Below are positions 1 to 8,387 of a DNA stretch of 64,000 nt, in pieces. The notes under the pieces are model-generated. The model was not told where the DNA came from and ran no database searches. It was given only the letters and a program-made list of their open reading frames with translations. The position numbers and the translations under genes are program-made. Each line of letters starts with the position of its first letter. Position 1 is the stretch's first letter. Source of the stretch: Collimonas arenae (GTDB lineage Bacteria > Pseudomonadota > Gammaproteobacteria > Burkholderiales > Burkholderiaceae_D); the NCBI RefSeq assembly GCF_000786695.1, contig NZ_CP009962.1, positions 5,456,001 through 5,520,000 of the forward strand, in the 5' to 3' direction.

Positions 1-618
1 GTGACCGGGATCCCGATCATGCCCGGCTTCGGCCGGACGCTGGCGCGCAAACAATGCGCAAGAGAATTCGGACTGGACCCGCAACGCAAGATCATCCTGA
101 TGATGTCCGGCGGCGCCGGCATCGGCGATCTCGACAAGACGGTACAGCGCTTGCTGTCGCTGCCGGACGATTTCCAGCTAGTGGCGCTGGCCGGCAAGAA
201 TGCCGCCATGCTGGCCGATTTGCAGCAACTGGCAAAGGCGCATCCGACGCGCCTGTTTCCGTTCGGCTTTACCAACCGGGTTGATGAACTGATGGCGTGC
301 GCCGACCTCGCGATTACCAAGCCGGGCGGCCTGACCACTTCCGAATGCCTGGCGATGGGCGTGCCGATGATCATTCATTCGCCCATCCCCGGACAGGAAG
401 AACGCAACGCCGACTATCTGCTGGAGCAAGGCGCTGCGCTCAAGGCGATCGACCTGACCGCCCTCGAATACCGCCTGCAGCAATTGCTGCATCAACCGGA
501 ATTGCTGCAGCACCTGCGCCAGCGCAGCCTGGCGCTAGGCCGGCCGCAAGCCGGCCGTGCTGTGCTGCAAACGGTCCTTAGCAAACTCGATTCTCAATTC
601 AAATACTCCTCGCCATGA
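1..618 (+). CDS. GT28-type glycosyltransferase (MGDG-synthase/MurG-like), 3' part
   Basis: The reading frame is open at the left edge, so this is the C-terminal part (about 205 residues) of a longer protein; the GTG at base 1 need not be the start. It contains the UDP-sugar-binding half of a GT-B fold: a glycine-rich MMSGGAGIG loop near residue 34, then TKPGGLTTSE and a GVPMIIHSPIPGQEERNA stretch, as in family 28 enzymes (MurG, processive diacylglycerol glucosyltransferases). Family knowledge suggests transfer of a sugar to a lipid at the inner membrane, but the acceptor cannot be read from this half. The stop overlaps the next gene by 4 bp, so the two are probably co-translated. Confidence 0.75.
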   Translation: MTGIPIMPGFGRTLARKQCAREFGLDPQRKIILMMSGGAGIGDLDKTVQRLLSLPDDFQLVALAGKNAAMLADLQQLAKAHPTRLFPFGFTNRVDELMACADLAITKPGGLTTSECLAMGVPMIIHSPIPGQEERNADYLLEQGAALKAIDLTALEYRLQQLLHQPELLQHLRQRSLALGRPQAGRAVLQTVLSKLDSQFKYSSP

Positions 619-1121
619 CTGCTTCCACACCTTATCGCCGCATCTTCGGCATGCTGTTCTGGGCGGTGCTGACCGCCTTCTTTTTCGCCAACGTCGAAAT
701 CCAGATCGAGGGCGCGGCGGGCTGGGCAGCCAATCTGCCGACCTGGCGCATCGAGCATCACTGGCTGCTCGACATCTTCTGGGGCGGCCGCGCCATGACC
801 GGCTATCACGCCTGGGTGTTCCCTTTCATCGCCTTGATGTTCCACTATCCGATCTGGTTCAACGGTAGCTGGGACTGGCGCGCCGAAAGCCGCATCATGG
901 CCTCCATCATGGTGTTCTGGATCAGCGAAGACTGGCTATGGTTCGTGCTCAATCCGGCCTACGGCCTGGCGCGCTTCAACCCGATCGACGTGCCGTGGCA
1001 CAAGCACTGGCTAGGCGGCGTGCCGGTCGATTACTGGATTTATTCGACAGTAGCAATCCTGCTTTTATGGCTGGCAGAGCGCAACGCCCGTCCGGGCCGG
1101 GTTGTACTTGGTCAAAACTGA
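615..1121 (+). CDS. Small integral membrane protein, function unknown
   Basis: 168 residues with about four hydrophobic segments (near 8-27, 64-80, 93-110 and 140-158) and many Trp/His residues between them (for example EHHWLLD and PWHKHWLGG). I do not recognise a family. The ATG overlaps the stop of the upstream glycosyltransferase (ATGA-type overlap), so the two are likely coupled and may act on the same lipid or envelope substrate; that link is inference from position only. Confidence 0.7.
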   Translation: MTASTPYRRIFGMLFWAVLTAFFFANVEIQIEGAAGWAANLPTWRIEHHWLLDIFWGGRAMTGYHAWVFPFIALMFHYPIWFNGSWDWRAESRIMASIMVFWISEDWLWFVLNPAYGLARFNPIDVPWHKHWLGGVPVDYWIYSTVAILLLWLAERNARPGRVVLGQN

Positions 1122-1137
1122 TTTAAAGCTAGAGCTC

Positions 1138-1312
1138 ATTTCATCAATATCCCTCCGCAAAAATTCTACCTGCCGTTGGTGTGACGTCATGAAAAGTGAC
1201 ATCACTCCAGCGGCACGGCCGGTCAGTAAAACATCTCTTCTTTCGTTCTAAATATTCCGCATTTCCACGCCTGGAAAAATGCACATTCCATCCCCTTATT
1301 TCATCAATATCC
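1138..1312. repeat. 15-bp direct repeat, two copies
   Basis: ATTTCATCAATATCC occurs exactly at 1138-1152 and 1298-1312, in the AT-rich gap between the membrane protein and the GntR regulator. It may be a duplicated regulatory site or a relic of a rearrangement. Apart from this and the inverted repeat at 1321-1370 I see no gene in 1122-1421. Confidence 0.45.
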
Positions 1313-1320
1313 TCAATCCC

Positions 1321-1370
1321 TACATATGTGAATCTCTACTTCTGTATAGAACTAGAGATGCACATATGTA
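1321..1370. promoter_or_regulatory. 17-bp imperfect inverted repeat upstream of gntR-type gene
   Basis: The arms are TACATATGTGAATCTCT (1321-1337) and AGAGATGCACATATGTA (1354-1370), 16 of 17 positions complementary, separated by 16 bp. It lies 50-100 bp before the GntR/UTRA gene, where an autoregulatory operator would be expected. The binding protein is inferred, not shown. There is no T-run after it, so it is not a typical terminator. Confidence 0.5.
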
Positions 1371-1421
1371 TTGTAAAAACAGTTGGAACTTGATACATTT
1401 CTGGCCCTTACCTGGTTTGAA

Positions 1422-2282
1422 ATGCTGTTAATGCTGAATAAAAAAAATCCGAAAAAAAACCCTCAAAAAGACGAAAAAAACACGTCTCTCTCGCAAAAAA
1501 ACGCGCCTCTCTTGAAAAAAAACACGTCTCTCTCTCAAAAAAACGCGTCTCTCTCGCCAAAAAATGCGTCTGATCCGCGTTTGCCTCGCTATTTGCAAGT
1601 CCGTGACGATCTCTTGAAAAGGATCGTTTTGCGTAGCTGGGCCGCTGATGAAGCGCTACCGTCTGAAGAAAAACTGGCCGCCGAATATGACATTGCGGTT
1701 GGTACGATGCGCAAGGTGCTCGACACGCTGGTCAATGACGGCATCGTCGATCGCGTGCGCGGACGCGGGACATTTGTCGCGTGCGCTGCAGAACGCTCTT
1801 CAATGCTGCGCTTTGTACGCGCTCAGGGAAAAACCAGGAATGAATTGCCGGTCACGCACATCCGGTCGATGACGACTGCCATACCTCCGGCTGCAGTAGC
1901 GGAAAAACTCAAACTCAAGCCGCGCGACAAAACCCTCTATCTGCATCGCACCCGGTCTTTGAATGATGAGATTGTTTTGTCAGAGCATATCTGGCTGCCG
2001 CTGGCGCGCTTCCGCAAGCTACAAAAATATCTTAAAAGCAACTCTCCGCCTTTTTTGTATCCTGTCTATGAGAGCGAATGCGACGTGCTGGTCTCGCGCG
2101 CCATTGATGACTTGACGGCAAAACCTTTGAACCGTGCCAACGCCGCCGTATTCAAGCTGAAAACCAAGACCGTGGCGATTTGTGTGGAACGATTGATGCT
2201 GGACCATGCCGGCGAACCGGTCGAATGGCGCAGCTCCTTCGTACCGGCCGAGCGCTTTCAATACTCTGCAGAAGTGCGTTAA
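1422..2282 (+). CDS. GntR-family regulator with UTRA domain
   Basis: A winged-helix DNA-binding domain starts near residue 52 (RYLQVRDDLLKRIVLRSW, then LPSEEKLAAEYDIAVGTMRK) and is followed by a UTRA effector domain of about 140 residues, as in the HutC subfamily. These are usually one-component repressors of catabolic operons; the ligand is unknown. Starts at 1383 (TTG), 1422 (ATG) or 1431 (ATG) are all possible and none has a good ribosome binding site; 1422 is a compromise. The first 50 or so residues are a Lys/Asn/Ser-rich low-complexity extension coded by repeated A-tracts, which is unusual for the family. The possible operator at 1321-1370 is just upstream. Confidence 0.85.
   Translation: MLLMLNKKNPKKNPQKDEKNTSLSQKNAPLLKKNTSLSQKNASLSPKNASDPRLPRYLQVRDDLLKRIVLRSWAADEALPSEEKLAAEYDIAVGTMRKVLDTLVNDGIVDRVRGRGTFVACAAERSSMLRFVRAQGKTRNELPVTHIRSMTTAIPPAAVAEKLKLKPRDKTLYLHRTRSLNDEIVLSEHIWLPLARFRKLQKYLKSNSPPFLYPVYESECDVLVSRAIDDLTAKPLNRANAAVFKLKTKTVAICVERLMLDHAGEPVEWRSSFVPAERFQYSAEVR
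1440..1571 (+). repeat. Degenerate 24-bp coding repeat with seven poly-A tracts
   Basis: Inside the 5' end of the GntR gene, blocks of about 24 bp (a run of A, then ACGTCTCTCTC) repeat about four times and encode an 8-residue motif of the KNTSLSQK type. A-runs of 5 to 8 bases occur near 1440, 1452, 1474, 1495, 1515, 1537 and 1559. Such tracts can slip during replication and would shift the frame of the regulator. Confidence 0.7.
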
Positions 2283-2287
2283 CAGAC

Positions 2288-2471
2288 TTAGAGGCTGTTG
2301 CGAACACAGATGGCTAGGCGCTCCGACGAAGACAGTACAAGTAGTACGGCAAGGAGGGTGTAGCGGGGGTTTCAGACGACATTGTCGTCTGCCTGCGGAA
2401 CGACCCGGGCTTGCAAGCGGGGGGGACCCTGCAAGGGCAACAACGCCAGGTGTGTTTGCAACAGCCTCTTA
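2288..2471. mobile_element. MITE-like element, 184 bp including TTA duplication
   Basis: Terminal inverted repeats GAGGCTGTTGCGAACACA (2291-2308) and TGTGTTTGCAACAGCCTC (2451-2468) match at 17 of 18 positions. They are flanked by TTA on both sides (2288-2290 and 2469-2471), consistent with a target-site duplication. The interior has no plausible gene but contains a palindrome, CAGACGAC-ATT-GTCGTCTG, around 2372-2390. The size, termini and lack of a transposase fit a miniature inverted-repeat element mobilised by an IS elsewhere in the genome. It sits just after the GntR stop codon. Confidence 0.7.
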
Positions 2472-2607
2472 GGCGGTCGGCAATCAGCCGCACGCCATCC
2501 TCCCGGACAGTCGATTCACGACGCATTTCTGCATTTCGTCGCTTTCCGCTTCTCCCAGTTGTGCCGCGACCAGATAATCGCCGCAGATCAATCAATGGGA
2601 GAACATC

Positions 2608-3138
2608 ATGTTTGCACAAATCATTTCGCACACGCCGCTTTGGGTCTGGGCCTTGCTGGCGTTTCTGGTCTATCGCGGCATCCTGGCCAGCGCCGACCGC
2701 GAAGTCACGCTGAAAAAGCTGTCCATCATTCCTCTGGTGATGCTGGCGCTTTCCTGGCAAGGCATAGCCAGCAGTTTCGGCATCACGCCGTTAACCACGG
2801 CCTGCTGGCTGCTGGCCGCAGGTGTCACAGCAGCACTCAGCTGGGTCCTTTTCAGGAAAAGCAGGGTAGTTGCCTATCCAGAGCGCGGTGTTGTGTTCCA
2901 GCGCGGCAGCTGGTTGCCATTGGTGCTGATGATGGGAATTTTCCTGACCAAATATATCGTTGGCGTATTGCTGGCAATACATCCATCGCTTGCCCAGGAC
3001 CCCGCATTCACGGCTGTGGTTTGCACGCTGTACGGCATTTTCAACGGCATGCTCATCGGGCGCCTGTCGCGCATCGCCAGCCTGTACCGCAGCGCACAGT
3101 CATCGGCGAATCTCTACGGCGGCCGGTTGAACGGTTGA
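2608..3138 (+). CDS. Integral membrane protein (DUF6622-like)
   Basis: 176 residues with about five hydrophobic helices (near 8-24, 36-52, 60-80, 104-122 and 132-150). The sequence resembles small inner-membrane proteins of unknown function common in Burkholderiales; the DUF6622 assignment is from memory of the family. It begins at an ATG after GGGAGAACATC, a usable ribosome binding site. It stands alone between the MITE and the convergent ybdD/cstA pair. Confidence 0.7.
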   Translation: MFAQIISHTPLWVWALLAFLVYRGILASADREVTLKKLSIIPLVMLALSWQGIASSFGITPLTTACWLLAAGVTAALSWVLFRKSRVVAYPERGVVFQRGSWLPLVLMMGIFLTKYIVGVLLAIHPSLAQDPAFTAVVCTLYGIFNGMLIGRLSRIASLYRSAQSSANLYGGRLNG

Positions 3139-3148
3139 TTGCAGCGTC

Positions 3149-3180
3149 AAAAAAAATGCCGACCGGAAAACCGGTCGGCA
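3149..3180 (-). terminator. Rho-independent terminator for cstA-ybdD
   Basis: A perfect 10-bp stem, TGCCGACCGG / CCGGTCGGCA, with a 4-nt loop is followed on the minus strand by eight T residues (3156-3149). It lies about 50 bp beyond the ybdD stop codon and also separates it from the convergent membrane-protein gene. Confidence 0.85.
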
Positions 3181-3228
3181 CAAACATCCCCCATAGGACG
3201 CTTAACTTTTAAAGGCGGTGCAGGCGGA

Positions 3229-3429
3229 TCAACAACAGCGCCCGACCCGGCCATTGCCGCCATAGCGTGCTTCCTGGCGCTCCTTGAAGAACTCTTCGTA
3301 GCTCATCATCGGCTCGCCCGGATGCGTGTTTTCCATGTGCGTCACGTAAGTGCCGTACTCAGGCAGGCCCACCATCAACCGCATGGATTGACCGAGGTAG
3401 CGTCCGGCTTTAACTATTTCATCCAACAT
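3229..3429 (-). CDS. YbdD/YjiX family small protein
   Basis: 66 residues starting MLDEIVKAGRYLGQ, with the YbdD/YjiX signature (VGLPEYGTYVTHM, then HPGEPMMSYEEFF). The ATG at 3429 is 10 bp after the cstA stop, the arrangement seen for E. coli CstA-YbdD and BtsT-YjiX, where the small cytosolic partner goes with the transporter. A longer open frame reaches 3540 but has no homology there, so I use the internal ATG. It ends RCC; the significance of the Cys pair is unknown. Confidence 0.9.
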   Translation of the reverse strand: MLDEIVKAGRYLGQSMRLMVGLPEYGTYVTHMENTHPGEPMMSYEEFFKERQEARYGGNGRVGRCC

Positions 3430-3439
3430 AGCCAGCCTT

Positions 3440-5512
3440 TCAGGTTGTGGGCAGGGCGCTCGCCGGTAGCGCTTCAAACGGCGTCTCGCTGGTGCTAGGC
3501 TTGCTGGTGGCGCGTGCCGCCAGCACTGTCTTGATGCCAAAACCGAGAACGCTCAGCAACACCAGGATGAAGAACGCCGCCAGTCCGGCATCCAGGTAAT
3601 CGTTGAAAATGATTTGCTGCATCTGCGCCACCGATTTGGCCGGCGCCAGCAGTTTTCCTTCGGCCAGGGCCGCCTGGTATTTGCTGGCGTGGGTCAGGAA
3701 GCCGACGCGCGGATTGGCGTCGAAGATCTTTTGCCAGCCGGCGGTCAGGGTGCAAATCAGAATCCAGACAGTCGGCACGATGGTGACCCAGGCGAAACGA
3801 TCGCGCTTCATCTTGAACAGCACGCATGTCGCCAGGATCAGCGCAATCCCCGCCAGCATCTGGTTGGAGATGCCGAACAGCGGCCACAAGGTATTGATGC
3901 CGCCCAGTGGATCGACCACGCCCTGGTACAGAAAGTAGCCCCAGCCTGCGACGCACAGGCCCGTCGCGATAAGACTGGCCGGTAGCGAATCGGTCTTGCG
4001 CATGGATGGCACAAAAGTGCCGAGCAGATCCTGCAGCATGAAGCGTCCGGCGCGGGTACCGGCATCCACTGCGGTGAGGATGAACAAGGCTTCGAACAAG
4101 ATCGCGAAGTGGTACCAGAACGCCATCATGACTTTGCCGCCGCCAACGCTGGAGAGAATGTGCGCCATGCCAACCGCCAGGGTCGGTGCGCCGCCTGCGC
4201 GCGAAATGATGCTGTGCTCGCCGACATCCTTGGCCACCTGCGCCAGCATTTCCGGCGTCACATAAAAGCCCCATTGCGATACCGCATGCGCTGCAGTTTC
4301 GACCGTGGTGCCGATCAACGCCGCTGGACTGTTCATCGCGAAATACACACCCGGCTCAATGCAGGACGCGGCGATGAGCGCCATGATGGCGACAAAGGAT
4401 TCCATCAGCATCGCGCCGTAGCCAATGAAACGCGCATGGCGTTCGTTTTCCAGCAATTTCGGCGTGGTGCCGGAAGCGATCAACGCATGGAAACCCGAGA
4501 CTGCGCCGCAGGCGATAGTAATGAACAAGAAGGGGAACAGGCTGCCCGACCAGACCGGACCCGAGCCATCCATGAACTGGGTGAAGGCTGGCATTTTCAG
4601 TTCCGGCGCGACAAATACAATGCCCAGCGCCAGGCCGACAATGGTACCGATCTTGAGAAAAGTCGAGAGGTAGTCGCGCGGCGCCAGCAGCAGCCAGACC
4701 GGCAACACTGATGCGATGAAACCGTAGCCGATCAACATCCAGGTCAGTTCTTTACCGGTAAAGGTAAACATGGCGCCCAGCACCGCATGTTCCTGCACAT
4801 ACTGGCCGCCGACGATCGCCAGCATCAGCAGCACAAAACCGATCAGCGAGATTTCGCCGATGCGTCCCGGCCGCAGATAACGGGTGTACACGCCCATGAA
4901 CAGCGCGATAGGAATCGTCGCCATCACGGTGAAGGTGCCCCAGGGAGATTCCGCCAGCGCCTTGACCACGATCAGCGCCAGCACCGCAAGGATGATCACC
5001 ATGATCATGAAGGTGCCGAACAATGCGATCACGCCAGGAATCGGACCCAGCTCGGATTTGATCAGATCACCCAGCGAACGGCCGTCGCGGCGGGTCGAGA
5101 TGAACAGCACCATCAGATCCTGCACCGCGCCGGCAAACACCACCCCGGCCAATATCCACAACATTCCCGGCAGGTAACCCATCTGCGCCGCCAGCACCGG
5201 GCCGACCAGCGGACCCGCGCCGGCAATCGCCGCAAAGTGATGGCCGAACAAGACGTTCTTGTTGGTCGGCACATAATCCAGGCCGTCGTTAAACTTGTAG
5301 GCCGGCGTCATGCGCTTGGCGTCCAGGCCGAGCACCTTGTCGGATATATAGAGGCTGTAGAAGCGGTAAGCGATCAGATAGACGCAGACGGCGGCGATCA
5401 CGATCCAGATGGCGCTGATGGATTCGCCGCGCTGCAGGCCGATGTAGCCAAACGCGAATGCACCGAGCAGGGCCAGCGCAAGCCAGCCCATTTTTGAATA
5501 TAGACGATTCAT
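3440..5512 (-). CDS. cstA: CstA/BtsT-family pyruvate or peptide transporter
   Basis: 690 residues with many transmembrane helices and clear CstA-family motifs (FGHHFAAIAGAGPLVGP near residue 90, GAVSGFHALIASGTT near 340). In E. coli CstA and BtsT import pyruvate under carbon limitation; here the substrate is inferred. The start has a strong ribosome site (GGGAGGAGACCA before ATG). It forms an operon with ybdD downstream and is divergent from a sensor kinase/response regulator pair; a perfect palindrome at 5656-5671 between them suggests direct control by that pair. Confidence 0.93.
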   Translation of the reverse strand: MNRLYSKMGWLALALLGAFAFGYIGLQRGESISAIWIVIAAVCVYLIAYRFYSLYISDKVLGLDAKRMTPAYKFNDGLDYVPTNKNVLFGHHFAAIAGAGPLVGPVLAAQMGYLPGMLWILAGVVFAGAVQDLMVLFISTRRDGRSLGDLIKSELGPIPGVIALFGTFMIMVIILAVLALIVVKALAESPWGTFTVMATIPIALFMGVYTRYLRPGRIGEISLIGFVLLMLAIVGGQYVQEHAVLGAMFTFTGKELTWMLIGYGFIASVLPVWLLLAPRDYLSTFLKIGTIVGLALGIVFVAPELKMPAFTQFMDGSGPVWSGSLFPFLFITIACGAVSGFHALIASGTTPKLLENERHARFIGYGAMLMESFVAIMALIAASCIEPGVYFAMNSPAALIGTTVETAAHAVSQWGFYVTPEMLAQVAKDVGEHSIISRAGGAPTLAVGMAHILSSVGGGKVMMAFWYHFAILFEALFILTAVDAGTRAGRFMLQDLLGTFVPSMRKTDSLPASLIATGLCVAGWGYFLYQGVVDPLGGINTLWPLFGISNQMLAGIALILATCVLFKMKRDRFAWVTIVPTVWILICTLTAGWQKIFDANPRVGFLTHASKYQAALAEGKLLAPAKSVAQMQQIIFNDYLDAGLAAFFILVLLSVLGFGIKTVLAARATSKPSTSETPFEALPASALPTT

Positions 5513-5655
5513 TGGTCTCCTCCCAGAGGGAAAGAATGTTGTTAGATATTGTTTTTATTAGGGTGTGCGGCTGACGCCGGCCAGGCAGCAGGAACCGCGG
5601 CCAAAGTATTTGGCATACGGAGCATGAGAACAAGCGAGGAACTACGCAAAACCTT

Positions 5656-5671
5656 TACGTAGTACTACGTA
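5656..5671. promoter_or_regulatory. Perfect 16-bp palindrome between cstA and sensor kinase
   Basis: TACGTAGTACTACGTA is exactly self-complementary and lies about 145 bp upstream of cstA and 75 bp upstream of the divergent kinase gene. LuxR/NarL-type regulators bind short palindromes of this kind, and one is encoded at 7103-7729. The assignment is inference from position and symmetry. Confidence 0.55.
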
Positions 5672-5745
5672 GTCTCTATGGGAAATTTCACTACGGCGCT
5701 GGGGATTTTTTCAGATCCGCCTGCGATTACGAGTAAAGTAGCGCC

Positions 5746-7110
5746 ATGAAATTAAGGCAAAAAATCATCTTCATGGCCATCGTCCCGCTGATCCTGGCGC
5801 TGTGCGCCATTGCGCTGGCGGTGCGCCATCAGGCCATTTCACTAGGGCAGCAGCAGCGCGCAACAATCCAGGCAGCGTATCTGGCCAGCAAGGAAGCCGA
5901 GCTCAAGCACTATGTAGCGCTGGCAACGCGTTCGATCGCCCATCTCTACGAATCCGGCCGCAGTGACCAGGCCACGCTGGACGAGGCCAAGGCAATCCTG
6001 GCCAAGCTGTCCTACGGCGACGACGGTTACTTCTTTATCTACGATATGCAAGGCAAGAGCCTGATGCATCCGCGCCAGCCGGAGCTGGTCGGACGCGATT
6101 TGTGGGACATGAAAGATGCGAATGGCAGCCTGACCATCCAGCACCTGATAGAACGCGCCAGGAGCGGTGGCGGCTTTGAACGCTATTTGTGGGGAAAGCC
6201 GTCCAGCCACCATGTGGCGCCCAAGCTCGGCTATGTGGTGGCGTTACCTAAATGGGGCTGGATGCTGGGTACCGGTATCTATCTGGACGACGTCGACGAT
6301 GCACTCAGCAAGATCGACGCCCAGGTTTCCGGCAATATCCGCAACACCATGTGGTGGATCGCCGGCATCGCCATCCTGAGCGCATTGGTGGTCGGGGCGT
6401 CGGGACTGGTGCTCAACATCAGCGAGCACCGGGTGGCAGACGCCAAGCTGAAAGTCCTGGCGCAACGCGTGGTGCGTTCGCAGGAAGAGGAACGCGCAAG
6501 GTTGTCACGCGATCTGCACGACGGCATCAGCCAGTGGCTGGTCTCGATCAAGCTGCAGATCGAAGCCGGCATCACCCGACTGGATAACGGCCCGCAACAT
6601 GCCACGGCGGCGCGCACGACCTTCGAACGCACTGCTGGCCAGCTCAATGACGTGTTGGGCGAAGTACGCCGTATTTCGCACGATCTGCGTCCGGCGATCC
6701 TGGATGATCTTGGTCTTGCGGCTGCGCTGGAACACCTGACTCAGGAATGGCTGGAACATGCCGGCATCCCGATCACATTCAAGCACGCAGGTCACACCGA
6801 CGGCTTGCCCGCGGTCGCCAATACCGTGCTGTTCCGCATCGCCCAGGAAGCCCTGACCAATATCGCCCGCCATTCACAGGCGACACAGATCGACATCATG
6901 TTGCAAGGCGATGCGCAAGCGATTACCTTGACCGTGCAAGACAACGGCGTCGGTTTCGACGTCGATAAAATCGACGGCAATCCGAAGCGCGGCATCGGCT
7001 TGCGTAATATGGTCGAGCGGCTGGAAGCAGTCGGCGGCAGTCTCGGCATCAGTTCATCAGCCGCAGGCACTCGCGTGCTGGCAACCATTCCCCACACATC
7101 TTATGCCTGA
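5746..7110 (+). CDS. Cache-domain sensor histidine kinase (NarX/DegS-type)
   Basis: 454 residues: a first membrane helix at 8-27, an extracytoplasmic single-Cache region (about 35-190, with YGDDGYFFIYD and GWMLGTGIYLDD), a second helix near 203-222, a HisKA_3 dimerisation domain with the phospho-accepting His at about 258 (LSRDLHDGISQWL), and a HATPase_c domain ending in GIGLRNMVERLEAVGG. It senses an external small molecule, possibly a carboxylic acid such as pyruvate given the adjacent cstA. It overlaps the response regulator by 8 bp, so the pair is coupled. Confidence 0.9.
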   Translation: MKLRQKIIFMAIVPLILALCAIALAVRHQAISLGQQQRATIQAAYLASKEAELKHYVALATRSIAHLYESGRSDQATLDEAKAILAKLSYGDDGYFFIYDMQGKSLMHPRQPELVGRDLWDMKDANGSLTIQHLIERARSGGGFERYLWGKPSSHHVAPKLGYVVALPKWGWMLGTGIYLDDVDDALSKIDAQVSGNIRNTMWWIAGIAILSALVVGASGLVLNISEHRVADAKLKVLAQRVVRSQEEERARLSRDLHDGISQWLVSIKLQIEAGITRLDNGPQHATAARTTFERTAGQLNDVLGEVRRISHDLRPAILDDLGLAAALEHLTQEWLEHAGIPITFKHAGHTDGLPAVANTVLFRIAQEALTNIARHSQATQIDIMLQGDAQAITLTVQDNGVGFDVDKIDGNPKRGIGLRNMVERLEAVGGSLGISSSAAGTRVLATIPHTSYA

Positions 7111-7729
7111 AACAATTACGAAGATCATGCTGGTCGATGACCATCCGCTGGTGCGCGACGGCTTGCGCGCACGGCTGGAAGCCGTGCCGAATTTCGCCAT
7201 CGTGGCCGAAGCCGGCAGCGCCGAGGAAGCCCTGCAGCGCGCCGAAGAGCAACCGATAGACCTGATTCTGATGGATATCAACCTGCGCGGCGGCAGCAAC
7301 GGCATCGACCTGACGGCGCGCTTCCATGCCAGCTTCCCGGAAATCGCCGTACTTATCCTGAGCATGCACGACAAGACCGAGTACCTGATGCAGTCGGTGC
7401 AGGCTGGCGCCCGCGGTTATGTGCTGAAAGACGCGCCCGGCAAGGACATCGTGCATGCGATAGAAACCGTGATTTCGGGCGGCATGTACTACAGCGCGGC
7501 GCTGGCGCAGAAGCTGGCGCGGCCGATGACGCCGGGACAATTGTTGACTGCCCGCGAGCGCCAAGTGCTGCAACACATCGCCAACGGCGAATCGAACAAG
7601 CAGATTGCGCGCGACCTCGATTTAAGCGTGCGCACCGTGGAAGCCCACCGGCTCAACATCAAGCGCAAGCTGGATATAGAGGGGCAGGCCGAGCTGATCA
7701 AGTTCGCGGTGGAAAATAATTTTCGCTAA
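7103..7729 (+). CDS. NarL/FixJ-type response regulator
   Basis: 208 residues: receiver domain with phospho-acceptor Asp58 (LILMDINLRG), acidic pair DD near residue 12, conserved Lys in YVLKDAP, and a C-terminal LuxR helix-turn-helix (LTARERQVLQHIANGESNKQIARDLDLS, read in parts). The ATG overlaps the upstream kinase stop, so it is the cognate partner. A likely target is the palindrome at 5656-5671 in front of cstA. Confidence 0.92.
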   Translation: MPETITKIMLVDDHPLVRDGLRARLEAVPNFAIVAEAGSAEEALQRAEEQPIDLILMDINLRGGSNGIDLTARFHASFPEIAVLILSMHDKTEYLMQSVQAGARGYVLKDAPGKDIVHAIETVISGGMYYSAALAQKLARPMTPGQLLTARERQVLQHIANGESNKQIARDLDLSVRTVEAHRLNIKRKLDIEGQAELIKFAVENNFR

Positions 7730-7762
7730 GAAGCTGATCAAGGCGATCAAGGCAATTGTTGC

Positions 7763-8242
7763 CTAGCCCAGTTTCCCTTCGGCCGCCAGTTCGCGAATCA
7801 TGCGGATGGTGTCGATGTCGGCCTCTTCATAAGCGGAACGGCGGAATTCATCGTAAAACTCTTGCTCGGCCTGCGCCGCCGGCTCTCGCTCAACCGCGTC
7901 GTCCTCATATTCAAAGCGCACGAACAGCATTTCCTGTTCCGGCTCCTCAATCGTCATGATCAGGCTGGAACCGCCGATATCTTGCTGTTTCGGCACCTGG
8001 TAGCGCACTTGCAGCAATGGCAGGTAACTGACCACATCCTTGACCGTTACTTTGCCATAACGCAATTCCCGCGCGACCGACTGCACCGATTTGTCCGACA
8101 AGCGGCAATCGTCCAGATGCTCAACGAACAACATCGGCTGTTCGGCGCGCATCACCAGTCCGCGCCACAGCTGCTCGCGGGTCAGGGAGTCGATCAGCGG
8201 GTTGAGGGGATCATTGATTTCGATCAAATGGCTGAATTTCAT
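7763..8242 (-). CDS. SRPBCC-like protein (DUF1857/AtaL-type)
   Basis: 159 residues from MKFSHLIEINDPLNPL, which matches the start of the AtaL/DUF1857 family of START-like small proteins; an upstream in-frame start (8290) adds residues without family support. The family is uncharacterised in bacteria; the fold usually binds a hydrophobic ligand. The C-terminus is rich in Glu/Asp. It is convergent with the response regulator (33 bp gap) and divergent from rep. Confidence 0.7.
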   Translation of the reverse strand: MKFSHLIEINDPLNPLIDSLTREQLWRGLVMRAEQPMLFVEHLDDCRLSDKSVQSVARELRYGKVTVKDVVSYLPLLQVRYQVPKQQDIGGSSLIMTIEEPEQEMLFVRFEYEDDAVEREPAAQAEQEFYDEFRRSAYEEADIDTIRMIRELAAEGKLG

Positions 8243-8387
8243 GGAATGTCCGGCGAAATAGTTGATGACGGATTGTCCCATATTCGGCACAGGAACTGGT
8301 GCCAGGCCGCAGGAAGCTTGCCCGTCCCCCGCGCACTGTTAAAATACAGCGCTTTGCTCCTTTCGGCCTGCCGCTGCGCTGTCATTT

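Noticed and set aside
4787-5497. Long plus-strand frame (236 codons) antisense to cstA
   Set aside because: Sequence is His/Gln/Arg-rich shadow of the transporter gene with no domain.
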